Below, piece by piece: positions 38,401 through 49,895 of a stretch of 64,000 nt of DNA (position 1 is the stretch's first letter; the number at the start of each line of letters is the position of its first letter). Source of the stretch: Diplocarpon mali (lineage: Eukaryota; Ascomycota; Leotiomycetes; Helotiales; Drepanopezizaceae); assembly GCA_024741835.1 (NCBI GenBank), contig JAENRP010000163.1, positions 32,785 to 96,784 on the forward strand, in the 5' to 3' direction. A program made the translations under genes and the position numbers. The notes beneath the pieces are model-generated. The model ran no database searches, was not told the origin of the DNA, and worked only from the letters and a program-made list of their open reading frames with translations.

Positions 38401-41400
38401 TGATATCGAGCCTGCAGGTTTGACCAGAGACGATGTGTTCGACGCGGTCAAAGCTGGCCTTGGAGAGACACCACAGATGGATGAGTACGCCGACCAGATC
38501 CTTGATCAACTCCGCGATATACTCGAGGCCATACGAGTAGAATTCAAGGCTGTCTCTGATGAAGCGAAGCAAAACGTTGCTGCCCATGGACGTGATACCG
38601 AGCAGCTTCTTGATGCAACCAAAGACGGCTTTGAAAAACTTCGCAGCGACATCGAGACATATGTCGATCGAGCAGCTGACATCAACGGCAAAGATGAGCT
38701 CCTGGACAGGATGCGCGGCAGTTTCGACTCGCTGCGGTTAGAAGTGGAGGCCCTTGTCTCCAAGGGGTCCGATAGCTCTCTTGGCGTTGTTCAAAGCGAG
38801 CTCGAAAACCTTCGGGAAACTATGTCGACGTCTCTTGTACGTGGGAGTACCGGTGCTGACAAGGATGAGATTCTTGACGCTCTCAAAGAAGGTCTCGGTT
38901 CCCTCCGCGCAGAAATCGAACGTCCTCGTGATAGCAGCGAGAGCATTCTCTCTGGTACTGGCGAGATACTCGAAGCTCTTCAAGATGGTTTATCGGGTTT
39001 GCGAAGCGACGTCGAAAAGATTGGCAGTAAACCAGTTGATATGACAGTCAATTACGAGATCCTAGACACCCTTAAACTGGGACTCGAAGGGGTGCGAGCC
39101 GATATTGATCGCCTTCGGGAGAGTGGCCATGGCGAACAAGCTGTTGCTGAGATAAACAGTGGTGCTATCATCACTGCGGAGAGCTTGAAGCGCAATGACA
39201 TTGAGAATCTGGAAGTGTTGATCACGCAATTGCGCATCAAAGTGGAAGCCCTTGAAGCAATGCCCCCTCCTCCACCGCAATCAGCCCCGGGGAACTTGTC
39301 GAGAGAGGATCTCAACATTATCGAAGAGATGCTTCGGAATGTCCAGGAGTCTATAGCTGGAATTCCTACCCAGGAACGATCCATCGATGAAGATGGAGTC
39401 AAGCGAGATGACGTCGAAGCCATCGAGACTCTCCTGCGGAATACCAAAGCCAAGATTGACGAAATGGACTTCGAGCAATTGGCCAAGAAAGATCATATCG
39501 ATGCTGTCGAGCTTCTCGCTACAGAGACTCGTGATGGTGTTCACGGACTAGCCACCAGTTTGGAGGATGTATCCAAGCGGGACGACGTTAACATTATCGA
39601 GGGTTTGGTTCGCGACGTCCTGGGGGGTCTGCAAGAAATTAAAGAGCGTGCCACCAAAGACGCGGAGGACCCAGAGAAGTTAACCAAGACCGACGTTGAG
39701 GCCGTTGAAGCTGTCTGCCTGGACGTCAAGACAGCTGTTGACCAAATGGTTGCGTCGGACCTGGCGTCACTGGCTTCGAAAACTGATCTGAACCAGCTTG
39801 GGGAGCTTATCAAGGAGTTCAAGGGTCGCATCGAGCTATATGAGGGCAATACCGCCAAGTCTTTTGAAGAACGACAAGCAGAGACCGTTGGAGTGGGTGA
39901 GCGGGTGTCGGAAGTCCAGGCCGTTTTGGAGGAGTTCAGGGATAGCTTGAAGGAGAAGATGGACCACGGTGCTTCAAGTCTAGACTCTCTAGGAAAGGTC
40001 CTTGACACCATTGGGGAAACTACCGGTCAGAACGCAGGTATCACAGAAGATATCAAGATACTGTTCGAGGCTATGAAGACAGAGTTCGAAAAGTCCAATG
40101 CCGGAGTCGTGGGATCAAAGCTGGAGTCTGACGAGAAATTCCAGCAGACCTGGGACAGGTTCGATTCCAAATTCGATGAGAAGTTCGCCGACCTCATAAC
40201 GAAATATGACGATGCTCAGATCGCAGCGGAGGCACAAGCTAAGCTTGCCGAGGAGCGAGGTTCTGAAAGCGAGGCCGCGGCGCTCAGCACTAAAGTCGTG
40301 GCCGAGGAGCTTAAATCATTGATTGATACTTTGGGTCCGACGTTGACCGATGCTGCCGAGAAGATGGACGAGGCCTCCAAGACTGTATTTAATCGCGTGG
40401 AGGACACCTTCACCCGGGTCGAGGATACATTCACCCGTGTTGATGAGACATTCACCCGTGTTGGTGAAACATTCACACGGGTCGAGGAAACACATGCAGA
40501 TGCAAAGGCAGAGCATCAACTCACTCGAGAACAGGTTTACAAGACTCTCAGTGCCATTGATGGCGTTCAGGCCAACGCTACCGAGTATAATCCCAAGATA
40601 CTTGATTCTGTCAAGGACATCTTGCTCATCGTTGGCCAGCATTATGAGCATTCTAAAACAGCCAGTGCCACCATCCAAGAGAAGATAGCAGAAATTCCCC
40701 CACCCCCAGAGATACCACCGGCTATCGAGCCACCACCTCCGGAGAAGTACGACGATTCCCCAGTTCACGAGAAACTGGACAAACTCGTGGATCACATGCA
40801 CGTTGCTGGGAAATCATTTGCTCAGCTAGACACTCTCGACAAGATTCACAAGCAGGTAATGGACACGGCGGCTGAAGTCTCCGCGTTTGTTTCCGCGCAG
40901 ACTCAGCGCATTGCGGATGATCACGAGGACAAGGAGAAGGCGGTCGAAGCTGCGACCATCGATTTGGAGAAGCGTCTTGCAGAGAAAGAACACGTCGAAG
41001 CATCTGTCGTAGGCCTGCGTGACGAAGAAGAACGCTTGAAGGATTCCGTTGCCATTCTGAAGGCCGAGCAGGAGGATCTTGCTCACCAAAAGATGCGTTT
41101 GTCGGCCGACCTTTCTAGCATGGAGACTGCTTTGCGGATCAGACGTGAGGAGCTCCACGCGATGGAAGCTCGGGCTGAGGGCCTGGAGCGCCGCATTCTG
41201 GAAGGTGTCATCGATCACTCTCGTGCACTCCTCATCTCGAAGACTAACAAAGGTCGGGATGCAATGAGCCGCAAGCGCGTTCCCAGCCACGCGACATCGA
41301 CTACAGGCTCAATCATGTCCAATGCTACCTCGGGAGCTTCGAACTCTACACAGAGTGCTGTGAGCATGGCCATGAGAGGGAATCGCGCCATGGTGAGCGT

Positions 41401-41839
41401 TCCTAACAACAACCCCGCCGGCGCATCAAGACGTATTCTATCACTCAATCAGATCACCCACAATGTCCCGACTGGAGGCTTTAAGCGAAGCCACAGCGTC
41501 AAGGCACCCGGCGGCTCAGGAGCGTTGAGGAAGTCTAGCTGGGCTGGGTCACTGAGCCAGAAATACGGCGATCTGAACAAGGAGAACTTGATGCTGAAGG
41601 AGAGCGAGGAGGACGAGGTGGACACGAGTGAAGGGGACGTCAGCGATTGCGGAACGATGCGCAGAAGTAGCAGAGGCACCACTGTGATGACGACAAGGAC
41701 CAGCACTGGCGTGAGTGAAAGCATCGACGAGGGTACCGAATGGACGGGCAGTGTGGATGGAAGTGAGAGCTCCGGTGAGGGGACTGAGCCTGATCCGACT
41801 GGGCTTGTGCTCTACGAGGAAGATGGGCCAGCTGCCTAG
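35453..41839 (+). CDS. giant helical-repeat / coiled-coil protein, function unknown
   Basis: Exons 35453-35550 and 35602-41839 give 2111 aa. Residues 1-250 are Ser/Pro-rich and disordered with repeated SPEK motifs (potential proline-directed kinase sites). From about 560 to 990 the chain is made of amphipathic repeats of the form TRDD(M/V/I)LDAVKEGLHTFDF; eight clear units begin at 37724, 37826, 37925, 38024, 38123, 38222, 38318 and 38420 (32-34 residues each), with weaker units before them. Residues about 990-1600 are long acidic helices with looser versions (xEILxALKEGLxxLRxxIE, KRDDVExIExLL). Residues 1631-1665 are five heptads (RVEDTFT type). A proline stretch near 1730 is followed by a strongly predicted coiled coil (about 1780-1870) and a Ser/Thr-rich basic tail. 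No enzyme motif, signal peptide or membrane segment. I infer a cytoskeletal, septal or spindle-pole scaffold, with low confidence; large coiled-coil proteins of this type are annotated only vaguely in filamentous fungi. Confidence 0.93.
37724..38470 (+). repeat. tandem ~99-bp coding repeats (8 units)
   Basis: Units begin at 37724, 37826, 37925, 38024, 38123, 38222, 38318 and 38420, with spacings of 102, 99, 99, 99, 99, 96 and 102 bp. All spacings are multiples of three, so the protein repeat stays in frame. Units 1-3 are the most alike (sharing DDMLDAVKEGLHTFDF); later units diverge. Older, weaker units precede at about 37555 and 37639. Confidence 0.92.
40394..40498 (+). repeat. five 21-bp coding repeats (exact heptads)
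   Basis: Five copies of a 21-bp unit encode RV(E/D/G)(D/E)TFT heptads with no length variation. The period equals one coiled-coil heptad, so copy number can change without breaking the helix register. Confidence 0.92.
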
Positions 41840-44800
41840 TCTGCGGCACCGTTCGGATTTCCTAAGTTTGCGGCGTTCCGCGCGTCCTTGAGGTTCTTTT
41901 TCGTCGACTGGATGTTGGGACCCGGAAAGGGAGCTTTGGGATGCAACCGGGAGGAGATGCTCGTCCGTAGGTCCGTCCGTATCATGACTTTATGAATAGC
42001 GTCTTAGCGAATTGCAATGAAATACAACCATGGCTCTTGAAGCGTGCGTGTCAGGGTGCATTCTCCAGTAATGCTTTTTGCGAATTCCCAGCTTAGCGAG
42101 CCCCTGGACGTCGCCTGTCATTTACAGCCTTCGCTTCACCTGTTGCTTGGAGAAGAGTGCGCGTTGATTGTACTCTGACTCTGATCGGATCTGAGAGTCA
42201 GCTCCTTATAGACTCTTGTAAATGCCATCTGAGAGAGTCTGTCCTCCGTCCTAGCGACTCGTATAAAATCACGAGGTGGCGGGGGATTTCCCCCAAACCC
42301 GTCCCAACTGCCGCGGGCCATTCGAACCTCTGAGCCCGGGTTTTCGACGCTCTGGGACCAGTCCGAGCAGCCCTCTGCCGCTGAGCGCCAGTCTGATGGC
42401 TTGTGACGGGGGCTATGCTCTCTCTCTCTCCATGGTCGCTCTCTGCCTTGCTTGCGACGTGCCACGACACGACTTCCCGAGGCGGACTCTTCCTCTACGC
42501 ACTCGGCCGGATAGCTCTCCACATGATCGGGGACATCTTTCGCAGAAGGTGGGAAGGGTCGTCAAGGTGAGGATGGGGACAGGCCTGCGAGGTCCGGGAA
42601 GCCGGATCTCGCGACCGTCGCAGCCCCCTCGGCCATGCCTCTGCACTTGACCGAGGAGCTGATCCGCGGGTGCCAGAACCAGAACTACCGAGGGGGGAAC
42701 TAAGCGAGCTTTTGTTATTGACATCTGGCATGGACCCATCGCCTCTCATCCTCTCACGTCTGCTTGGTCGGGTCAAGGCCACACGAGAGGAGAGGTCCTC
42801 CGGGCTGGCTCGGCGGCCGGGGAGAGGTGCCGGCTCGGCAACGGCGCGGGCCAGTCAACAACTTCTCGAGCCGAGCGGGCTCTCGCCAGATTGGTCCCAG
42901 TCCCAAAGTGCACGAAACCAGCGCGCGAAATGACTTGGTACGGCTGCCAGTATCTGGCGCGTCAAGATCTCCGCAGTCCGCCGGCAACAGGCACCGACCA
43001 GTATGGACGAACGGGGCCTGCGCGTCGCCGCCCCTGCAGAGTCCCAGCCCCCTACCAATGACTCCCGCATGGCACATGCTCCGTCGCCGGGTCGGCCGTC
43101 CGCAGCTGGGCCACGATCCCTCTGGCTGCCGTCTCTGTACATTTACACGCGGTCTGCCCTCTCGAGAACGGTGGTGCTCGCACCCTGCCCCAGCAGGGCC
43201 AGCCGACAGGGGAGGGGGTTGCTGAAACATGGCCGGACGGCGAGCGCGAATTGGGGGGCGCCCGAGCTACTCGCCTTGTTCACCGCAGGCTCTGACTTGA
43301 CGCAGGCCTCTGATTTCTCGCGAAGGCAGATGAGTCGGGTTGTGCTTCGTCCAGGGGAAGTTGGCCAAATCAGCACCCCCTGCCCGACGTGCACGACTTA
43401 AACCGATACACGCCAAACCTTGTCGAGTGAGCTCTGCCCTATAGGTTCTCCAGTCATGGCGCGAGTGAAGTAGGGTAACCCTGATTTCAGGGCTAGGAGG
43501 AGCCGAGCTTGCGACGAGGGGTTCGGATCAAGATAAGGTTAAGGTTAACGAGGTCAGGGCGTTCGGGCTACTGCAGTGAGGTATTATGTGAGAGGAAAAC
43601 AACCTCGCTTACTGAGAGAGAGCAGATGAATCACCAGAGTCCGCGTGGTGGAGTGCTCGCAGGATTCACCGCGTCTCGGGGGCACCCCGGGCGCTTTGTT
43701 TACTTTCCCCTTTTCGCGGTCTCGGTGTGCTGGGAAACCTCGGCTTGAGCCGGTCTCGCGTATTGAGGATGGATGAGTACGAGGACCGCCTCGCCCACCT
43801 GACCAGGCCGGTGCCGCGCGCCCCCCCGCGAGGAAGTTCGTGATTCTCGTCTCATCCATGTGGGGGGTCCGAGGAGCACGCACAGCGGGGAAGAGATGCG
43901 CTCTCCAACCCCTCCGTCTCCGCGGAGGCTTCCGGGGTACGCCGAATGAAGCCGAGCCCGCCGAGCCCCGGGTGCGAGACGATCGGGATCACGGGTCTCC
44001 CGAGTGCCGCGCCGAGACGTGAGTTCTGCGAGCCGGCCCCCCGTTTGTTTGCTCCGTGCGAACATGGACCCCACGCTTCGGCGAGTCCTCCCTGCGGAAT
44101 AATTCTCCGGAATCGGGCAAGCGGGTGCTGGCGCCGGGTCGAGTCTTTGCTGTTTACACGGCTCCTCCCGAGTGCAGAGAAAGCCGATACCCCTGAGCCG
44201 ACACGCGCGACTCGCTTCGTCCATCGGCACGCTCGAAACAATCCAAACGCTGTGCTCCATCATCTTGCAAGCAATCTGCCTCAATGACAGGTTATCTTTC
44301 GCTTCCCTAGGAATCCCTCCCCCCCCCCCCTCTACGTGCTTCGTCGCCGGCCAGAGAAGCATCGAATCGGTGCCTGTGAAGGGAGGGTTTCGGGTGTGTT
44401 TGCAACATCAGCCATACTTTCATGTAGTGTTTACGTATCCTGCGACGAAGCAGCGAGCCGGACGCCCGAACCTCCACAGCCTTGACCTTATTCTCATATC
44501 CCGCCCCCCTTATAGGCCCAGGATGTAAAGCCTGGCCCTGCACTGACCTACTCCGCACCGGAGCCAGGGCCCAGACACCTGCTCGCGATCTTGTCTGATT
44601 CTTCAAGCATCATGAGTTGAAAGCTGCGCAACAGTCTCCACGAGTGTGCAGTACTCCGTGGGATCAATGAGACCACTTGAGGATAATCCGACATGGAAAG
44701 CTTCTGCGATGGCGTTTGAGATCTGAAATCCCAAAGCCCCTGTGAAAGCTGGGTTGTGCATAGGAGCTTTCTTAGCTCCAGCTTCCCCGGGGAGTCATGT

Positions 44801-45927
44801 CAAGTACCAACAAATCAGACCAGAACATGCTTCTTCCCTTGACGTGGAATTGCGACCTCACCGCGCTGCAACAATCCTTGGTCTGGTCTCCGAGCAGTAG
44901 ATCCCCTCGTGTGGCAGGCGGGTGTTCAGACAGATTCCGACGGTGTCTGCTAGGTAGAAAGTCGGGGAGTTGCGTGAGCCAGTCGAGCGTATGTCGATCT
45001 GGGTGCCTGCGCTCGGAAATCCTCCCATCTGCCATCTGACCTTCACCTGTTCGGTCCCTCGCAGCGAGATATCCCTGGTAAACGGCCTCTCAGCGCGAAC
45101 CAGGAACCATCCACGTTCCGATCCCGTTCACGAGAACCCTCCCTCCGACCTCTTGACACGGCAATCTTGGCTGCGTCTCGCCAGCCAGGATACCAGAGGG
45201 GGGTGATTTGCCTCGGACCAGGAGACAAAACACGCATGAAACCGACCAACATCCTGGAGATTGTCAGTGACGCCATGGAGTCTGCTTGAATCCGCGCTCA
45301 ATTCCCACACTACACTCACGTTGTCTGGAGAAAAAAGGGACAAAGGAAGCCAAGTACAAATTATCAAACTTGTTTGGGGGGGAAAGGCGGGGGACTGGGT
45401 CGGATCTATTTCGTCACCGGCCAAACCAGCACCACCACATCAGCGTCTAGCCAAGGGGGTCGTCGAACGTGTGTTTGCAAGGGTCGATAGAATTTGCGAT
45501 GGCCCGCGGCGAAGTATCCTGCATACCAACCGCCCTCCCTTCGAATCTGCTCCCCTCCCCCCAGCACGAAATAAGCTCCAGCAGCAAAGCTCGCGCAGAT
45601 AACTGTGCCCGCTGCCCCCCTGTTGCGCCGTGTGAGGCCTGAGGCTCCAAGGAGCGGCTTATGTAATCAGCCCCTGAAGTGGCCAAGGAGTAATCCTACT
45701 TAAGGAGCTCGGATATATAGCTGGGTTAGTTTGAATAAGCTTCTGCTCCCTTCCAAGAGAGATTCCTATTTTCCAGCACGACACCCCCCTTTTCATCACG
45801 ACAGCCTTTTCATCGCGACAGCAAACCCAGCCACCCGCGCCACTCGTGATGATCACGTGAGAGGTCTCCCACCAGACTTCGTACGCCCCAGTGCCAGCGG
45901 CGTGTACCAGGACTCCGTGAACTCCGG

Positions 45928-45962
45928 GGACTCCGGACTCCGGACTCCGGACTCCAGACTCC
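45928..45962. repeat. 7-bp tandem repeat, 5 copies
   Basis: GGACTCC is repeated five times in a row, the last as AGACTCC. Noncoding. Confidence 0.9.
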
Positions 45963-46030
45963 TGCGCGGAGATACCTCCGTGAGGAATCAAAGTGACAGA
46001 CAGGGCGGCGCGTGTCTGGCGTGGGCTGGC

Positions 46031-46070
46031 TGCACGTGGCTGAACGTGGCTGAACGTGGCTGAACGTGGC
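46031..46070. repeat. 10-bp tandem repeat, 4 copies
   Basis: The unit TGAACGTGGC occurs four times in a row (first copy TGCACGTGGC). A further AACGTGGCTGAA lies near 46268. Noncoding. Confidence 0.85.
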
Positions 46071-47288
46071 TTTCCGCGTGCAGCAACTCGATTCTGCTTG
46101 GCTCCCCGCTTTTCGCATGGCAGATGGGGAGGGGAGGGGGGGGAATGGGGGCTCACCGTCGATTGGCAAGGTCAGACTGATTATCATGTGATGTTTACGT
46201 GCGACAACCCTTCACCCGGTGGCGGGTAGTCAGGGACACTCGAGGAGACGCGACACGCATATCACTTAACGTGGCTGAAACATGGAAACAATGATGCAGG
46301 AAATTTCCCATTCTCGATTTCGTACGTCATACTAGCAACATGTCCAGTGCTGGGGAGAAGACGCTGAGGATGAACAGTGCAAGTAGGAAAGGGGTGAGAG
46401 AGTCTGAGGCAAAGTTGCGGAAGAAGTGGAGGGGGGGGGGTGAGGGTTGGGGTTTCGCTTGCTTTCCCCGCAGCATTGTTGATTTCCCCTATCCCGTTTT
46501 CTTCCATTCTCTGTTGACAACAGCAAATGACTGTCAGTCTATAGATCTGGCTCCTCAATCCCCCTTGGATCGTTCCCTCAACCGAAGCCTATCCCTTCGT
46601 GGATCTGTATTGACTTCTACCAAGGAATTTGAAATTGACCTTAACCCGTCTCCTGCAACAAAAATCATCTCCAAAATTGTGCAGACATGACACGAGCGTG
46701 GGCCTAACTGCCAAACTCAAAGTACCAGGCATCCTGTGCCTGGTTCGCGCCGCGAGGCGGGCTTGTTGGGATAGATAGCACCAAGCATGTAGCTCAGCGA
46801 CATGCAGTAACCAATGAGAATATGGGAATCTACCCGCAGTGAAAAAAGAGACAATTGATATACAAGTCGTCCCATCCAATAGAGCTCTTGGGCGGAGTCA
46901 AACCGCCACCGTCAGAGGGAAAGGGCACAAAGTAGATAATAGGCGAGCTTCCAGCAACAATACATTGATAATTGGGTATCTTCGAAATCGCCAGGTGTGG
47001 AAAAGGTACACGTGAGGCCACAGCAGAAGAGTAAAGTGCAGCCTTCCATCCCCTCCCCCGTTCCCTCAATCTCCAGCGGCCGGCCGGTTGCGAGGTTCCG
47101 GAAATCCAGAGTGCAAAAGAAATTTCATGTCATTTCGGTCGTGCGTGTTCGTCTTGTTTCGTGTTTCTTGCGAATGAAGGCCGCACTCTCGGGCCGGATT
47201 ACTTGCTTGTTTGTTCATCTCGCGTAACTCGAGAGCCTTGGCAGCAGGCAGCCTCCACCAACGAAACGCCTATCTGTGTGAAACGTCC

Positions 47289-48984
47289 CTAATCTCGCCC
47301 CTCATCTCGCTTGATGAGGCTTGACTGTCGGGAAATAGACGACGCCTCCGAGGGACTCGCGCATTGTCCTTCATGCTCACGACCGCGGTCGCGTTCCCGG
47401 TCACGCCTAATCTCCGAGCCCGCCGAGTATGGAGGGTCCCGGTGCAGGTGCTGCGTGGGGTGTTGAGCGTGCGATGGCTGGAGCCGCGAGTCGCCCTGTT
47501 CGAGCATCGACGAGACCGAATGGGGGCCTGACTGCCTGCGCGGTTCCGCAGTAGAGACCGAGGACTGCTGCTGGTGCGGTGGAGAAGCCACACCTCGGCT
47601 GGTAAAGCCGCCTTCGTGGCGGTGGCGGCTCAAGGGTCGTCCGAACGAGTCGAGTCCTCGAGTGGATAAATCGCTCTGTTGCCGGGAGTGTCCGCGACGC
47701 CGGCCAGAGGGCGTGTTGGAGACCGAAGAGGCCGTCTGCGAAAAGGGCGGTGACGTATACTGTGGCTGGGAAGTGGGTGCGGGTGCAGACTGTTGCGGTC
47801 CAGTCGCTTTCCTTTTCTTCGGCGATGAAGTGTGATCTGCAACTTTATTAGCAAGCGCTCCCGGTGGAGGTGAGGATCCCTTAATGCTTGCCTGAGGGGG
47901 TCTTGGGTTGATTGGTGCTGCCGGTGGTACCTGCTTGCGTGGTTGGCGGCTGCCAATGATGGAAATATATCGAGGGGGATGATTGTTGCTCCTGCGTTTG
48001 GACAGACTGCGTTTGGTGAAGTGGATGACTTGGCTGGCCAGTTGGCATTTTCATGACGAGTCCCGGCGGGGGCGGTTGGTTGTGTGTTTCTCCTGTGTTC
48101 AGCCTGGGCAAATGTGACAATTGAGATGGCCTGGCGACAACTCCTTGCCCTTGGATACTTTGACGGGCTCGAGATGCGGGGGACATCTGATAGCTCGGCA
48201 GAAACCCTGTGCCCTGCTGTGAGCTGGTCCGACCAATGGGCGTTGATGGCAGAGTCATTGGTGCTGTATGCTGTTGTGTTGGGTGTTGTCCAGGAACCAC
48301 GCGCGAATCTCTGCGTTGGAGTTGTTCAGGGGAGGTCTGTGCCTGGGCGGGAAGCAATTGCTGTGTCTGGACTTGCTGCTGCTGAAGATGATGGGTCTCC
48401 GCCATATAGTGTTGAACCCATTCCAGGCTGGCCACTGGAAGACTCCCTCCTCCTATTCCCGCAAAAACCATAGGAATCATGTATGGTGGGATCCCCCCAG
48501 ACAAGGACGTCCTGAGCATCTCCTGCTCAACTTTTCGCTGTTCCAGGCGTAATGATTCTTGGCGAGTCTTCTCTTCTTCCTGCTTCCGCCTATCTTCCTC
48601 CTCCTTGGCATGGAGCCAATTCTTCATAGAGTCTTCTGCACCTTGCCATTGCTGTGGGGGAGCTGGTAACTGGCAAATTGCTTGACTCACCGTGGGCTGA
48701 CCTGCTGGGGGTGGTGGTGCTTGCTGTTGCTGTTGTGGTTGCGGAGGAGGCAATGTCATTGCCCCGGGTGGAGGCAAGCCCCTGTGGGGTGTAGACATTG
48801 GCCTTGTTGATGGCCTGCTCGTCGGCAGAGGAAGGGCCTTGGGGGTGGCGGTTGTAGGGGGGAATAACGGTCCTGTCGAGGCCACCGTGGGAGAGAAACG
48901 AGAGGAGGATGGTGGAGTAGGTGGAGTATAGTCATGAAAAGACTTGTAGCCGTGATGTGCTGGCTGTTTAGGAGTGAGCAACAT
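47289..48984 (-). CDS. Pro/Gln-rich low-complexity protein, function unknown
   Basis: Minus-strand exons 47892-48984 and 47289-47836 give 546 aa. The sequence is dominated by Pro, Gln, Ser and Thr, with poly-Gln/poly-Pro runs near residue 80-95. There is a charged helix from about 125 to 165 (NWLHAKEEEDRRKQEEEKTRQ), which may be a coiled coil, and a small hydrophobic block MIPMVFAGIGGG. A short aromatic block IYFHHWQPP precedes the splice, followed by SPKKRK, a likely nuclear localisation signal. The C-terminus is Ser/Arg/His-rich and ends in RQSSLIKRDEGRD. Composition resembles fungal transcription or chromatin co-regulators, but no known DNA-binding domain is present, so that role is only a guess. 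The intron has either a GC donor (47891) or a GT donor (47931); both keep frame with acceptor at 47837. Confidence 0.82.
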
Positions 48985-49577
48985 CTCGAAGAAACAATGT
49001 CATGCGTAGATTGAGGCAAGACATGAGGTGACAGGATTAGTTATATGACCTTGAAAGGGAGAATGAATCATGTTGTATTAGTGAGAGATTCTGGAGGGTG
49101 AGGACTCGACAGTTTTATCTAGATCGCAAAGCACCCCACACTGTTTCCACTTCGAGTAATGTACCGTGCGCCGTAACAGGAACATAAGTACGAGTACACC
49201 ATGGTTACCTTGTTGACTGTGAAAGAATACCAGACAAGACAAGGCTCGGAAATGGCAATCAGCTGTCCGGCGGTGGGGAGTTCACTCGGCGTCTACGAAT
49301 CACAACAAACCGACAGAGTTATGCTTCTGGATCTGGTGTGTCGACGGCTAATTGGCTGCATGAACGATCTGTTTGCGGAGGGGGGTTGTCCAGGCGGATG
49401 CTTAGGCCCAGGGAATATCGGAACCAAAAGCGGGATCGGAAATATGTGACAGAATTAGGATAAAGGACAGACACATCAACTTGCGACGAAGGGCAGGGCC
49501 AGCGCTGCAGTATGGCTGGTGCGGAACAGAAACGAGTATCTCTCGATTGGCACTGAGCAGCCGGGGAGAGCGCAGTA

Positions 49578-49592
49578 CTCTACCGAGTAGAG
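49578..49592. repeat. small hairpin (CTCTAC/GTAGAG)
   Basis: CTCTAC, a 3-base loop, then its exact reverse complement. A second copy of the left arm with a wider loop is at 49644-49666, and both are preceded by AGTA. Confidence 0.6.
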
Positions 49593-49643
49593 CGAGTGCA
49601 GGATGCTGAGAGACCAGGGGGAGGTCTGCCTGGCATCACAGTA

Positions 49644-49666
49644 CTCTACCGCGCTCTAGAGTAGAG
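49644..49666. repeat. small hairpin (CTCTAC/GTAGAG), second copy
   Basis: CTCTAC at 49644-49649 pairs with GTAGAG at 49661-49666. The spacer contains the palindrome CTCTAGAG overlapping the right arm. Shares AGTACTCTACC with the copy at 49578. Confidence 0.6.
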
Positions 49667-49869
49667 AACAGTCTCCCGGAGGAAAATTCGTACCCAGATT
49701 TGTGGATTCTCCGAAATATTCGTTCATGTATTTGGCGGGCTAGGCTTGCGAGGCGTCCCATCTAATTAATGTAAGGAGTGGAGCTGGAGAGAAGTCGAAG
49801 CACGAGCATCCAAGAAGAGGCTTTTTGACGTTCGAAAGACTGGGATGACTGCAAAGTAAGCAAGGAAGA

Positions 49870-49895
49870 GTACGAGTAGCGTAGGGTACTCGTAC
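49870..49895. repeat. 9-bp inverted repeat (GTACGAGTA/TACTCGTAC)
   Basis: GTACGAGTA at 49870-49878 and TACTCGTAC at 49887-49895 are exact reverse complements separated by 8 bases. It is one of several GTAC/GAGTA-rich elements in this desert. Confidence 0.65.

Larger units (their letters stand above)
41840..47288. other. gene-poor GC-rich region
   Basis: About 5.4 kb, with overlapping open frames on both strands at 42.2-44.6 kb. These are rich in Arg, Pro, Gly and Ser and have no domain, which is what GC-rich noncoding DNA produces. Short tandem repeats lie at 45928-45962 and 46031-46070. The distal part (45-47 kb) may be promoter or 3' flank of neighbours. I support no gene here. Confidence 0.5.

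Noticed and set aside
35812..41839. Several antisense frames of 100-200 aa across the giant coiled-coil gene
   Set aside because: They are shadows of a strongly biased repetitive coding sequence; their Ser-rich repeats mirror the sense repeats.
42136..44606. Many overlapping 100-220 aa frames on both strands
   Set aside because: They are Arg/Pro/Gly/Ser-rich, mutually overlapping and domain-free, as expected from GC-rich DNA with few stop codons.
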